A stretch of DNA of 64,000 nucleotides from Azadirachta indica (GCA_022749755.1 CM040448.1:7934481-7998480), one strand, 5' to 3'. Shown: positions 12,343 through 25,990, numbered from the stretch's first letter. The notes: generated from the sequence alone by a model not told the origin. A program made the numbers and translations.

Positions 12343-13119
12343 ATATCTCATTGTGATATAATAATTTACTTATCATAGTTTAAACTTTGAACATGAGTTG
12401 TTAATATCATGTTTTTTACCACTACACTACTTACATGTATTGAATTCCCTTTTAAAATTGGTCATATATAATTATACAAAGGACATTCATAATGAGAAAT
12501 AGAAATTATTTCTACTATTATAAAGTCTAAATTAAATTTATTAAATATGCTTTTATTAGTGGTAAATTTATATTTATTAATACCAATCAAAATAATTTTT
12601 TATTTGTTTAATATATTATTTAAATAAAATAAAATTTTAAATTATTGTTAATAAGTAATTATTAATTTTAAATTATTAATTTTTTAGAATTTAACATTAA
12701 TATGTAATTATCAAAAATCAAATTCTAAATTAAATTGCATATTTATTAACAAAATTAAATTTTAAAACAATTACAATTATTTATTAGTATTTAATTTAAA
12801 AATTAATTTTAAAATAAATAATATATTAAACAAACATATTCACAATAAAAAAAAATATTTTTATTAGTATTAATAAATTATAAATTTAGTGCTAATAAGA
12901 ATAAAATTAATAAACATTATTTACAATTTATCAATAATAGTAAAAATAATTTTTTATCATGCCTGTCCTTTGCATAATTATATATGACCAATTTTTAAAA
13001 ATAATTTAAAATTGAAAGTGTTGTAATGGTAAGAAACATTTTATCAATAACCTCCTGTCCAAGGTTCAAATCACTATAAACAAATCAAATTTTTTATGTT
13101 ATTATATTATAATGAGATA
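12343..13119. mobile_element. long foldback (inverted-repeat) element 1
   Basis: Two arms of about 380 bp face each other. The left arm begins ATATCTCATTGTGATATAAT and the right arm ends in the complement (ATTATATTATAATGAGATAA). The best-preserved block is AATTGGTCATATATAATTAT, present at 12456 and inverted near 12991. Similarity continues to the centre near 12730. There is no open frame. The right arm contains a consensus pol III B box, GGTTCAAATC (13063-13072), downstream of a GTTGTAATGGTAAG A-box-like run. The transcript would form a near-complete hairpin. Confidence 0.8.
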
Positions 13120-14663
13120 AAAAAATGTTTTTGTCTCTCTACTAACTGATAAAATTAACGAAAAAATATTGATTGAGATAAATAGTATCTTTATAAAATA
13201 TGTTATAGCAGTTTTAATACTTATTGTATAATAAAATATTGTCAAAACTAAAGTAACTATTTAAGATATCATTTGGGAAGTGTTCTATTACGACAAGTGT
13301 ATTAAATTATTATAAGATTTTATAATAGTAGATAAATATGATAACAACATTTTTTTTAAAATAATTACTCTAATGAAAACTAAAATTATTTCCAAATTTA
13401 TCTTTAAATCAATTACAACTGTTTATTGAATAAAATTTGACAGGTCGGAATAATTAATCATACATATTTTATATATATTATTAATAGAGAAATGCTAAAT
13501 TTGCTTGAGTCGATTGATCTTTGAATCCTTGCTTACTTGGTTATATTAGTCGTATCCACTTTTAATAATTTTAATTGTAGAGTGACATATTAATTTGATT
13601 AGTTTATATCAATTATTTAATGTTTTTCAGTGTTATAGCTTATATAAACACATTAATTAAGTTCAATTCATTTTAGTATTTTAACTTATTTATTTACATA
13701 ATTTAAAAAAATTTGGGGGTCAATTTTTTTTTTTTAAGTTGGAAAGTTAAAAACATAAGTTAGAAAGGGGTTTATTTTTCATTTTATTTATATAAAAAGT
13801 AAAATTAATCCAAATCATCAATCCGTTCCCATTTCAAGTATTTTCACTTATTTTTCTTGAAATTTGATGTAATTGATAAAAAAAAAAGTTTATAATCGTA
13901 ATAGAAAAATTGTCTTATACTTTTTCTTACATCCATAAGAAAAAAAAAGAAAGAAAAAATATCTTAAGAATGGTTTTTGTCTTCTCCACTATCCTGAAGG
14001 CCGCTCACGCATATGTATGTATTCTCTATATTGGGCTTAATGGCCAAAAACTGAAAGACGACTTTTTTTTTTTTTTTATGTATTATATTCTTTTCTTTTT
14101 ATATGCACACTTTGGATTTGAGTGGGCTCGGTAGAGTTAGAGAAAGGACTGCAGACTCAGGGGTCTTTTAACTTCAATTTAGAAAATTCAGACCCAATTC
14201 TCATAATACATCTGGTATTCTAATTTAATCTTGTGCTATTACACTAAAAGTCAAGACTTTCGTTCTAGTAGTTTATATTAATAAAATACAGCTCATTTAA
14301 TTAATTAAAATTCTTTTTATATTAAATTTGGGCTTGATTTCAGATCAATAATAACCTAATTGATTCTTTATTTGATACTTAAAATCAAAATTGGGCCTAA
14401 ATAAAGTCTCACGCCTTTAGTAACTTACTTGCCAAAAGTCACTAAATGCTCTAATAATCATCTTAATATATCTATATTTATAAATAAAATTTACAAATAA
14501 GTATTATCATTCAATAAAACAATTCATTGAATAAACTTGATCACATATTTAAATAATCAAGTACCGTAAACAGTTAGCGTAATTATCATTTGTATAGATT
14601 TCATCTTGTAAAATGCATAAAATTTAATTTGCAAGTCATTGACATATTAATCATAATATTAGG
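13120..14663. other. AT-rich intergenic DNA
   Basis: I see no supported gene, RNA or element with clear ends. The plus-strand frame at 13910-14134 is low-complexity translation (poly-Lys, poly-Phe) and is not called. Confidence 0.4.
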
Positions 14664-15121
14664 TAGAGGTGGGTACGGTTCAAACACTAAAATTTTGAAA
14701 AATTAGAGTTTTGAAAAATCGGATCAAATCCTAAAATTTCAATTCTCCAAATTTTGAGATCGGATCGAATTGTATAGAAAGAAAAAATTGTACCACACTG
14801 GATCGGTTATATATTAGAACTAAATTAAAATTAGACTGATTGGTTCGGTTTATGGGTTGGTTTGATTTTTGGATAAATTTATTATTTTTTTAAAAATTTT
14901 TTAGTGTTTGAAACGACGTCATTTTATGAAAAATATAATAAAATGATGTCATTTAAATGTAAAAATATTAAAAAATATTTTTGGACCAAAGTTGAAACTA
15001 GATCAAAAATTTCGAATTTTTTATTTTAAAATCAAAACCGGACTGAATTGTTTAAAATATCATATCGAACCTGTTATTTTCGGTCCGGTCCGGTTTGATC
15101 TGATTTTTCTGCCCATCCCTA
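14664..15121. mobile_element. hAT-type MITE, copy A (458 bp)
   Basis: The termini are TAGAGGTGGGTACGG on the left and TAGGGATGGGCAGAAAAA on the right (read inverted), the TAGGGGTGGGCA-like ends typical of plant hAT MITEs. Flanking 8-mers ATATTAGG and TTATTAAG agree in 6 of 8 positions. It aligns along its length with copy B at 19950-20372, including a central GAAACGACGTC block repeated in inverted form about 30 bp away. Confidence 0.75.
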
Positions 15122-17379
15122 TTATTAAGCCTCACCTAGTAACAACTCAAAAGATATAGTACATGAATGCAAGTTCATTACTCTATTCAATAAATAACGT
15201 ATAAACTAATTTTCTTTTTGAAATCTCTATTTTATTGATAAAAATAAATCATTTACTATAAAAATGAACTATAGTTATACATTATGAAATATCCATATCA
15301 TAAATAAATGTGAACAATATCATATTTATGAAGAACAAATGACTTCATATCTTTTTATATTAGCATTTAAAGTTAAATACATAAAATACAAATGTTACGA
15401 ATATGGTTATGGGTACTTTTAGATATCTATCTTGAAGTATCTAAAACTATCACTTTACATTAACTTTTGGAAAAAAAAGATCATTTATCTCCCTTGGACC
15501 GTTTAACTTTGTTGTTGACCGTTGATGCAAGGGTAAAATCATAAATGGACTTGAATTACTTAATTTACATCTTGTCGAAGACAACATTGCATCACTTTCC
15601 TGTTACACTCCCTAAACTTAAAAGTAATGAAGGTGAGAATAGCTTTTATTTTTAGCCAAGACAACAATAGAATCTATGATTTTCTCTCAATCTAAGCTTT
15701 GTGATACTAAACCTAGGATAATGAGTATGCTGGTTGTTGAGGGAGGGAAAAATTCGTGTTAAATAATAGTTTTGCTCGTATATATGGAGTGAGAGAAAAA
15801 GCCTACATCAATTAGCTTGTTCATGTGTGGGTTGTATATTTAATAGACAAAAGGCAAAGAAATGAGCTACAAACCTAACATTTGAAAAAGGCTTCTAAGA
15901 TGAGTATGAGGTATGTTTTTAAATATGGTGATAATTTGTTTTATGTGTGAAATAGCAGACTAATAAAGCGTTCATTACTTTGGATCTTATTTTGTTTATA
16001 GTAATTGAGGTGATTTATCATACAGCCCAGTATATTTGTTGCGCCATTTAGTAGTATTATTGTATTCTTTGGCTTGATAGTGGGTTCATCTTGTAAGTGT
16101 ATCCCTGATTATACATGATATGGGTTTTACTCTGTGGTTTAAATATAAAACTAGTTAATCTCAAGTTACTTTCATCCTATGGGTTTTATTATATATGGGT
16201 ATGAGTTTAATTTTTGTTTATTTTCAGGATGTTATATTACAGAGGTCTCTGTATTGTTTGTTGTTGCTTTAAACTTTGTATATATATATATATATATATG
16301 ATGTCTACTGTGTATAACCTTGTATATCATATGAAGTTGTTTTTGGTTCAATGAAGTTTGAGAATGGTTGCTTCTTCCACAGTCTTACCCATTAATTTTG
16401 ATGTTTAACATAATTTATGATTTCCCCATCACTTGCATGAACTAGCCAAAAGGACCAAAATCACCCTAAGTTAATATCATTTTCTCCTGCTCTTCATTTC
16501 TAGCTATCAACGCAACTTACAGAGACAACTAGCAAAATGCTTTATTAGTTGTTTTATTTGTTGTAACTTTAAGACTTTGGATATTATGGGCACTTTTGAC
16601 ATATTGACATTGTTGTGATTGCTTGATGTGGTGTTTAATCATTTCTTAATATTTTAATCCTTTGTTCTTGTTTACATTGCTACTCAGTTCGATGTAGATC
16701 ATATAGTAAGTAAGGCCACATTAAAAGATCCTATCCAAAGACCAAAGGGAAGAAGAATAGCAAGAAGAATGGTTCAATCTAGATTATATTTCCAATACCC
16801 TCTATATTTGTAAACCAAGTAACTTATACTATCGAATATGGCTCACATTGGAATCTTTTATTGTCATAGACTGCATATGGTGACGTCAATGTTGTTGGAA
16901 GCTCTAACTTGCAAGTGAAGGCTACTCAAAGCACTAAGGATCTAGCCACATTGACATAGGGTCAAGTAGTGACTTTTGACTTGTATGTAATTATGTTTCA
17001 CAAATAACATGGCCTAACAGGGATAGTTGTTGACTTGAAGTTATATTTTGGATAATGTAGGGCAACTATCTCGGAGGATTAACGAGAACTTTAAGTTCAA
17101 TAACTTAACACAACAATATCACTAACAAACCAAATAGAGTCCCACAAACTTAAGTGGACAAAGAAGAGATACTTTATGGAAAGAGGATTTTTTTTGCAAA
17201 GGTTTCAACAAAAGTGCCTTAAGGTGTCTTATCTATTTAGAAACTCAAAAGTCCATGCATAAGATACGGGATGAAGAATGTGGAGAACACTAGGGTAGAA
17301 GGAGGCCATATAACAAGTTCATCTTACTAGCCTAACACATAAAAGGATTCAAATGACTTCATTCAAAAGTGTTCTACAT
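15122..17379. other. intergenic DNA, partly degraded repeat
   Basis: No gene can be supported. The stretch 15600-16650 is less AT-rich than its surroundings and could be transcribed, but its frames are short and unrecognised. A (TA)n run lies at 16279-16299. From about 16700 the sequence is probably decayed gypsy sequence leading into the integrase fragment that follows, but I could not assign a domain to it. Confidence 0.35.
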
Positions 17380-17870
17380 GCCGAATACATAGTAACCTAT
17401 AAAATTGGCATCCTATTGCCTTGCAAGACATAACCCCACCTTGGTCTTTTCACACTTATAGGCTAAAGCTCTTAGGACCAATCCATCCTACAACTAATGG
17501 TTACAATTGGATATTGGTCGTGATAAAATATTTCTCTAAATGAATAGAACTAATCCTTCTCAAAAGAGCCATCGGTTCTGCAAACTTATTATCGATAATG
17601 ACCTTTGTTAAGAAACATGTGGAGGCAACTTTAACCAATGACAGCATCCAACATGGATGATCAATGCCATATTACTAAAAAGGAAATTGACAAGTTGAGA
17701 CCACCAATAATAGCACAAGATGATATAGGAGTATTCTATTTACTAGAGTGCACACCTAACTAAAATGTTATGGACTTACAGAACTTCACCAAGGATCGCC
17801 ATTGGCTTCCTTCCATTCACTTTGGTATAAGGCACGTAGGCCATAACATAGGCATACTCTACATTCTCCC
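17380..17870 (+). pseudogene. Ty3/gypsy integrase relic
   Basis: Plus-strand translation from about 17468 gives LLGPIHPTTNGYNWILVV and then KYFSK*IELILLKRAIG. This aligns with the gypsy integrase core (DLLGPI...ILVAVDYFTKWVEA): the first catalytic Asp position is lost, the second lies at VIKYFSK with Lys, and the conserved Trp codon is a stop. Downstream frames are broken. No LTRs were found; the hAT element at 17874 begins just after it. Confidence 0.6.
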
Positions 17871-18659
17871 TACTACGAGTGTTTAAAATGTAATCCAATC
17901 CGACTAATTTGCTCAATCTAATACAATCCAATTGCTTTTTAATATATTTGGTAGATCAGTTAATTGAATTAAATTAAAAAATCTAAAATCTCTTAGCAGT
18001 AAATTTGATTATAAATTTACATTGTCAATCTATTAAAATCTGATTCAATTTGTTAAAAATAATATAATAATGTTTTTAAATAAAATATTATTTATAATAT
18101 ATAAAATTAAAAAAATATTTATCATAAACTTAATAATTTATTAATCTAGGTCCAATTTATTTCTTTGTATTAAAAAATTAAATGAAAGAAAATTAAATAA
18201 AACAAAACAAGAAAAAAAGAGAAATAAGGAGAAAAAGCATGCTCAGCTATGCTGTGACTATTGGCCAATTCTCCTTCACTTTCATCTAAATTTTTATGGC
18301 AATTTCTTTAAGCACTCTCAACAAAAAATTTATTCAACTCCCTTCAATTCTCATTTAATTAATTTTCTTCATCTTAACTATCTAATTTTCATTCTAACCC
18401 TAAATAACAAATTCAAAGATAATTTTTTTATTAATATTTTGTAATAGATTACTAAATATTGATGTTAAATTTTTATATTCAATTATATCTAATGAGTTTT
18501 CTTTATAGTTATATATAGTCTTTATATTATTCAATTTGTATAATTATATTTGTGTTTATTAATGTTTAAGTTGTACAATTTATTTTCGTTTATATTTGAT
18601 TAATTGAATTATGATCATTATTTCATATATATTGCAAATGACTTCTCGATTTGATAAAG

Positions 18660-19754
18660 AAAAAGATCTAATTCTCCGAATCTAATGTTCATAAGTGAGC
18701 TTGAAGATATGCCTACTATCAACGATAATACCCTGGTATCTTTAGGAAAAGGAGAAAAAAATTCTTCTACATAGGCTTGGGTTCCTTTTATGCTATGAAA
18801 TATTCTTGTGGCTCAAAGAAAGGAACACCTAATTTATTGACTCATATAAAGAAGAGATGTATAAAATATTTGGGTCGAGAGAATGGAAGAAAAAAAACTT
18901 TGTGTTTTCACCCAATAAAAATTGGGCAAGAGGTAAGCAAACTTGTTGTAATAAGCTATAATGTTGAAGCTTGAAAAGAAGTAATTGCTAAGTTTATTGT
19001 AAAAGATGAGATGCCATTTAGAGTTATAGAGGGTGAAGGATTTAAAGATATGTTAAAAATTTTTAAAAGTAGATTTAATGTACCTTCTCACATTACTATT
19101 ATATGTTATGTTTTGCAACTTTATAAAAGAGAAATAAGATTTGAAACCTTTTGTTAATAGTGGTCAAAGAGTTTACCTTATCAAAAATATATAGACTTAA
19201 TTATATATGTCTTACTACATATTACATTGATGATAATTAGAGGTTGTAAAAGAAAATATTAAATTTTTACCAAGTTGCAGATCGTAAATGTGAAACAATT
19301 GGTAAACAAAATAAGACTTGTTTACTAAATTGGGGCATTGAGAGAGTTTTTACCATAACTATTGATAATACAACTTTTAATGATGTGATTGTTTAATATT
19401 TGGTAAAAGTAATGAGGAATTGCAATAAAGCAATCTTAGGTGATTAATTTATACATGTGAAGTGTAGTGCACATATATTGAATCTCATTATTACTAAAGG
19501 ATTCATCATCAAAGTTACAAAAGTTCAGTACATATGTTGACCGAAAAAAACTTCCTAGAAAACCTTATGTGTTTAGATGTTATTATTAAATGGAATTCAA
19601 CTTATTTGATGTTAGAATCTACAGAACGTTTCAAAAAGTATTTGAATGTTTAAAGATTCATGATGGACAATTTTTTCGTGAGTTTTGTGTTGGTGAAAAT
19701 AGTGGGGCTCCAACTTTTTTGAATTACGAATATGTTCATTACCTCATTAAGTTT
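18660..19754 (+). pseudogene. hAT transposase, 5' part (BED finger and N-terminal core), broken
   Basis: The frame is interrupted by several stops. Recognisable pieces in order: a BED-type finger remnant SCGSKKGTPNLLTHIKKRC (about 18795-18850) whose first Cys pair has decayed; DEMPFRVIEGEGFKDM (about 19000), which matches the hAT signature ELPFxxVExxxF; WGIERVFTITIDNTTFND (about 19335), which contains the first catalytic Asp region; KCSAHILNLI (about 19460); and the RWNSTYLMLE-like box near 19590. The reading continues to LIKF, where the MULE lands inside the codon run, and resumes with LKIFYDTTLQFS at 25209. Confidence 0.8.
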
Positions 19755-19949
19755 GGGATAATGATAGTTAGACCTCTGTTTTTAAAAATAAATGTCAAGT
19801 AGTTATCCAAAACTAAAATATTTGTCAATTACACCCCATCTGTTACAATTTTCCTTTCTTATATGGTCTTGAAGGATAAAATGATACTTTTATATGTTTT
19901 TTGAAGAAAATAAAATATTAAAATAAATTACAAAACGTATAATTATTAG

Positions 19950-20372
19950 TAAGGGTAGGCACGGTCCGGGTCGATCTAGATTTTTAAAAAATCGAACTGA
20001 ACCTGAAAATTTTGGATCTTAAAATTTTCACACTGGACTGGTTACATTAGATATTAGAATCAGATTAAAATTGAACAATCAGTTCGATTTTCGGGTCGGT
20101 TCGATTTTTAGGTAAATTTCTTTTTTTAAAAAAAATTTTCAGTATACGAAACGACGTCGTTTTATAAAAATATAGTAAAACAACGTCATTTAGATAAAAA
20201 AATATTAAAATATAATAAATCAGGTTTGGTTCGAATTTTTTGGATCAAAACCAAAATTGGACCGAAAATTTTAGGTTTTTTATTTTAATAACCGAAATTA
20301 GACCATAAAATATCGAATCGAACCCGTCAATTCTAACCAGTCAGTTCGGTCCAGTTTTTCTGCCCACCCTTA
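19950..20372. mobile_element. hAT-type MITE, copy B (423 bp), nested in the MULE
   Basis: The ends TAAGGGTAGGCACGG and (inverted) TAAGGGTGGGCAGAAAA are bounded by a perfect 8-bp direct repeat ATTATTAG (19942-19949 and 20373-20380). It is the same family as copy A (14664-15121). The centre holds the palindrome AAACGACGTCGTTTT near 20149 and a second AACGACGTC-like block in inverted orientation. Confidence 0.88.
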
Positions 20373-21169
20373 ATTATTAGCTAAGTCAAATTAGAGTCAA
20401 ACGAAGAATACTTGAGCCGTCCAAAAATATGAAATGATAATCTCGACTGTTTATCTATATTTTAGCAAACCTTTCATGTCCATCACGCTCAAACTCACAA
20501 AGTGTAAACCTTTGATATCCATACCTAACCTAAAATCAGGATTCATTATCGTAAACACTTCTTAAAAAGTCGAAGTCAACTGTAATCTGCAAAAAAATCA
20601 TGTTGGGAAGAAATCAAAGGTGTTGCTGCAACTGTTGGACATTAGAAGAGGTAAGTGTTTATGAATTTTTTTGAATAATGACCTTCATGTATAAATCATT
20701 GTTTCTAGGGTAAAAAAATTAATGAAATTAGATGCTAACATGATTAAAATGCTAGTGTTATCCGAAAAATCCAAAAAAGTTGCACACTTGTTGCATGGGT
20801 TTTACTCTATTTTGGGTGTAAAATTTTGATTTTAATTTTGATAATTTGTAGTTGAAGACATAATGGAAATGTCTATAAATGTGTGTTTTATGTATTTAAG
20901 ATAACTTTATTGTTCAATATGGGTTACAAATATGTAGGTTTATAATTATATGTATGTACATTAGTGAAGACTCTTATTGTGATTTATGCAAAAGTAATTA
21001 GTGAGTATTATCATGTTTTTGTGCATGCATGTCTAATAATAGTTGGTTTATGATGTAAAAGTTGTAAATGTTTGGCTGTGATGTGTTGCGATTATTTACA
21101 TGTTTATAGTTTAATGTAATTTGTTGTTATCTTGTTGTTGTGTTGATGTTTAGTTGGGGATTGCATTTA

Positions 21170-23660
21170 ATAGATGACAACTGATGACTAGGAGGGTGTA
21201 AGGTTGACAGCTAGGTTTTTAGGAGAAGAGTATGATCTTGGTTTGGTCAATTCAGACTACATAAGTTTAGTCACTATATATAACGAGTTGAGCGAGTAGA
21301 TACTTGATAGAGAGCTGTTGCTTAGGGAGAAGTTCAAGACTTTTGTTGTTGTGCCTGAGGAGTAGATAAGAACAAAGATTGTAATTGACATAAAATTATT
21401 GGACATTATTAGAAGATACAACAAAGTGGAGCTATATGACATGGAAATTAAAGTAGAATATTTGCCTTAAAGAATTATCATCTTTGATATACTATTTCAA
21501 CTGCTTGAGAAGTTTGCCCCATATGTTCCCAATATTGCCAAAAGAAAGCTTTTTGATGACGAGATAGAATCCTACATAAAAGCCCAAACACCAACCTTAC
21601 CACAAGCACATGCAATACCCTAAATAGTAAAACAAATAACCTCATATGCACACTAAAATAAAACATCATTTCTAGGCCGACAAATTCAGTAGGCTTTAAA
21701 CTATGGCTAAGATAGACAAACACGATCCACTTTAATTTATTCTCAAGTTAAAAACCCAATATAGCACATAAAACTTGAATCTGAGCCTACACCACTTGAG
21801 CTTAAAACATATAGGCCCGTTGCAACAGAGCCTATAAAAACAGAACCTATATAATTTGGGCCAACAAAAGCCTAACCTATAGAACTTGACTTAAAAAGGA
21901 ATGAAAAACCAGATTACCATTAGCAGTATATACTTGTTAGAGATGTTGATGATGAGGAGCCTAGGTGATTGATGATGAGACAGATAGTATAAATAGTGAA
22001 GATGCATGTGTTGGTGATGTTAAAGCTCCAATTGATGGCAGTGATGAAGTGCTGTGAGTGATGATAGTGATGGGCAATTATCTAACTATGAGAGTGATGA
22101 CAGAGAAGAGGGATTGTTGACACCATTAGATGAGGAAATGACAAACAGAAAAGGGCTATAAAAGATAAAGGTAGTAGGGAGAAAAATGTACAATAAGTGC
22201 TAGGGGAAAGATGAAGTTCGAGGTTAGTCATGAATTTCCTACTATTAAAGCATTTAGAGTAGAGATTAAAGGTTATGTTATAAGGAAATGGTTTTAGATT
22301 ATGATAAAGAGAAATGAAAAGAGAAGGTTTGTTGAGAATGTAAGCATCTTGGCTTTTCTTAGAGGATTTATATAGCTCTATATAAGTGTAACCTCACTTT
22401 CATCATCAAAAGTTATAACGATCAATATCTTAATAGTTTGAGAAAGCACTAACTTACAACCTTTAAATTGTTGTCAAAGCAGTTGCGGCTAAACTTGCAT
22501 ATAAGTTTAGAGTGCATGTGCAGAAGAGGAATATATATTGGGCACAAAAAAAAAAGAGCACTGTTTAGGAGCAATGGGGACTTTGCACAATCCTACACAA
22601 AGTTGTCATCATATGTGAAAATATTTTCATTTACTGTTTGTATTTGTGAGAGTGAGAATTTAGAGTCATGGAGCTAATTCCTTGAGTTATTGGGGGAGTG
22701 TCTTGACATTCAAAATGAAAAGGCAGCCAATTTTACGATTGATCAATAAAAGGGAGTGATTTGGGGGTTGGTTGATCATAAGGTTGATGCCAATGTGAGG
22801 CATTATGCTAGGCATATTTGTGCCAACATAAGAGGTTAGTGGCTTACAATGGTGTTGAAGGATTTGTTTTGGGCCGCATCAAGATTTACAAATAAATCAA
22901 ATTTCAGCAAGTACATACACATGATAAAGTTTGAAAAAAAGGAGACATATAATTGGTTCATGAAGATCTCTCTTTATTTCTAGTTTGGGTGTGCATTTGA
23001 TAATAATTTGAAATGTGAACACATGATAACTATCTTCACAGAGTCTTAGAATAATTGGTTAGGTGCACACAAGGCAAAACCAGCTCTTGCTTTGCTGAAG
23101 TTTCTATGAAGAATGGTTATGAAAAGAATGCATAAAAGATTCATTGAAGCAAGAAATTAAAAGACACAACTTCCACCATATGTGCTTAGGAAGCTTAAGG
23201 CACAAAGCCTTTCTCTCGGAGATCGATCATACTGTCTAGCTTGATGCTGTCATTTTGCCAGCCCTTTTATTCTGAAAAGAAGGATTTTGTATTAGACATT
23301 GAGTTTGAGGTTTTGGAGGAAGAGAGTAAGACATTTGTTGTTGATTTGGAGAAAAAGGTTTGTGATTATAAGGCAAATCAAGTAAATGATTCCCTTACAA
23401 TCATGTACTGCCCTATATTGCATATGTGGGCCATGAAGTTATTGATTATGCGTTTGACAAGTTAAAGAAGGAATCATATCTAGCCATATATGAGCAAAGC
23501 ATTAGGCCTGCTCTAGATTAGAGTGTATAGCCAATAGAACATGATTTTTAGTTTGAGCCACTTAAAATTATACCAAATGTTGGTAAGCCAAAATTAAATA
23601 GGAGGAAACAAAATTGACATAGTAAGAGGTCTTATACAACCATTCAGGAAACAGAAGAGG
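21170..23660 (+). pseudogene. MULE (MuDR-type) transposase, frame-broken and missing part of its catalytic core
   Basis: Pieces in order: an N-terminal block FLGEEYDLGLVNSDYISL near 21215; an acidic spacer around 22000-22130; the MuDR domain KFEVSHEFPTIKAFRVEI (about 22215); LFRSNGDFAQSYTKLSSY (about 22560); then ESWS*FLELLGE (about 22660) and VRHYARHICANIRG (about 22795); ASRFTNKSNFSKY and FTES*NNWLGAHKAKPAL (22880-23090); PPYVLRKLKAQ; and a SWIM-finger remnant near 23370-23420. Between the YTKLSSY and ESWS blocks about 100 residues expected in the family are absent, including the GLDGCH motif with the first catalytic Asp. Many stops and shifts confirm it is dead. A minus-strand-like insert occupies about 21480-21900. 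Confidence 0.8.
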
Positions 23661-25200
23661 ATTTTGGGCACAAAGGAGCAACATGGTATGCTTTCTATTG
23701 GTAATCATTTTTTCTTTGTAGGCTTTCTGTTGGTAATCATTTTCCTTTGCATGTTTTTTATTAGTAATCATGTTTCTTAGTAGATTTATTTTTCTATTGG
23801 CATAAATACATTTTTAGGGACTTGATAATATATGTTATTTGGTTGGTTTTGCACACAGGAGCAAGTTCATCAATAAGGTAAGCCAAACATCAGCTGCTAC
23901 TGATCCATATACACTAGCTACTCCATTTATGGGTGTACGATTATTGTTCTATTGCATGTGTTTGGGCTGTTACTTTTGGGTTTTTTCACACATGTTTGTT
24001 TATTTGTTTTCCAATGATTAACTATTGGTTATTGTTTACAAATTACTTCAATTGGTGGTAAGACTAGTCCAAGGGAAGGAAGGAATGCACAAAGGGGAGA
24101 AAGGACAATATAAAGAGAGGGAAGGACATGTTAAAGAGTGGGAAAGATAGTAGCATAATTGTGGAGGAATGCAAGTCTAGAAAGTTTTGGAAATTTGCAA
24201 TCATAGGATGATAAAAATTGTGACTTTACTTTTGCAAACACATGTTTTTTAACATCTTTTGATTATTTATAATTGTTTGGACATGTGATTTGTGAATTAA
24301 GATGGTCATTCATAGAAAAGAAATCACATTTTAAATGCTATGAAATGATTAACATTTGCTGCCAATAGACAATACATATATAATATATCATTGCACTGCT
24401 TTTTTACAAATTTTTTGACATCAAAAACCATAGATTTATTATAACTATAGCTAGAGTAATGGTGATAAGCTTCCTCATTGTTGTTACATTGTCTTTAATT
24501 TCTTCAATTCGTTGTCACTTGCTTTAGAGTTCATGTCATTCTTAGCACTTATAGGGACATTAGAGCACTCTTCTTATGCTACAGACATTATATGTAAATT
24601 GATATCATTTGCATCCAAATTCCACCAATTGAATCATAAGCATTTTTCGATTTTGCATGTAAAAAATAACTTATTTGGATTGTCAATTGTTTTAAAAATC
24701 TTGATGCTAGCCCTCTTGTGGCAAAAACAATATTTATTTTTGAATTTTATGTCTTTTATTAAATTCAAACTTTTGGAATGAGACAATCATTTTAAGGAGA
24801 AAATGGAAGATATTTGGTTTGTGTTTGAGTAGATATTGAAATAAACAAATTTGATGATGATAAACCAATTTATATTTTTTGATTTAACAATCAAAAACAA
24901 GCAAATAAAGGCCATTTTTTTTAAGCTCAAAAAGTTGCATTTTGCCCTTCAAATGTATAGCAATTTCAAGCTAGCCAATGAGGTATATTGGTCATTACAT
25001 CTTCACTTACAATTTGTAGGCAATCTAGGTCATAGTGTTACAATAACAAAGAGTAGTTTTGTCATTACAATGCCAAAAGTTGTTAGATTATAACGTGAAT
25101 GAAAAATTATAATAGAGGGGATATAATTGACAAATATTTTCGTTTTAGGTGACTACTTGACATTTATTTTAAAAAATGAGAGTCCAGCTATCATTGTCCC

Positions 25201-25990
25201 TTAAGTTTTTGAAGATTTTTTATGATACTACTTTGCAATTTTCATGTTCTTTGTACGTAACATCTAATTCATTTTTGCATCAATTATATTCAATTCATAC
25301 ACAATTGCAAGCTTATAGTGAAAGTAAAGATATATTTTTAAAAATAATGGCTGAAACTATGAAGAAAAAGTATGACAAATAGTGTGGGACATACAAGAAA
25401 ATCAATATTTTCTTTTTTATTTTTGTATTGCTTGTTGTCGCCAGAAGAAACTTCTTTTGAAGTATTATTTTTCCATATTATTTGGTAAAAAAGAAGTTAA
25501 TGAGTTGATTATTGAATTCCGAAATATTTTGGATAGCTTGTATGATCATTACAAATTATTTTACTTTGATGATATGATAATAATATATAAGGTGCATGAT
25601 TGACATAAGATAGAAGTTGAGACTGATAAGATTGATGCTACGAAATTATTTGAATTAGTTGTAAGAAGTTTGTAAAATAGTTTAATGATGAAAAGTCAAA
25701 ATAAAGGTGGATTGTTGCTTAATGGAGCCATTTGAGAACGTACAAAATGTAAATTTTAATATACTTAATTGGTGAAAGACTAATTCTTCAAAATATAAGA
25801 TTTTGTCGTACATTGATCGAGATATTTTGGTTGTCCCTATCTCCATTGTAAAATCTGAATCAACATTTAATACTAGTGGTCATATTCTTGACATTTTGAA
25901 GTTAATTATCTATAAGAACCATGAACACACTCATTTTCACATAAAATCAGTTGTGTTCTTTGCCAATAAATCCTCATGAAGCAGTTGATG
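25201..25990 (+). pseudogene. hAT transposase, 3' part (core and dimerisation region), broken
   Basis: This is the continuation of the split hAT transposase. LKIFYDTTLQFSCSLYVTSN (25209 on) is the conserved block FLKxFYDxTxxFSGSxYVTxN. It is followed by MAETMKKKYDKYW (about 25345), an FFYF...LLDPR-like segment (about 25410), and the C-terminal hATC dimerisation region NSSKYKILSYIDRDILVVP and KSESTFNTSG (about 25775-25890). Stops and frame changes are present throughout. Confidence 0.78.

Larger units (their letters stand above)
19755..25200 (+). mobile_element. Mutator-like element (MULE), 5446 bp, inserted in the hAT transposase
   Basis: The terminal inverted repeats are about 105-115 bp (19755-19865 and 25090-25200). 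They begin GGGATAATGATAG on the left and GGGACAATGATAG on the right (inverted), and share AATAAATGTCAAGTAG. The flanks are a perfect 8-bp direct repeat TTAAGTTT (19747-19754 and 25201-25208), so the insertion point is exact. It carries a decayed MuDR-type transposase (about 21170-23660) and a nested MITE (19950-20372). The 23830-25090 segment has a few open frames with no recognised family. Confidence 0.88.

Noticed and set aside
13910..14134. Plus-strand 74-codon frame
   Set aside because: Poly-Lys and poly-Phe stretches from A and T runs; no coding signal.
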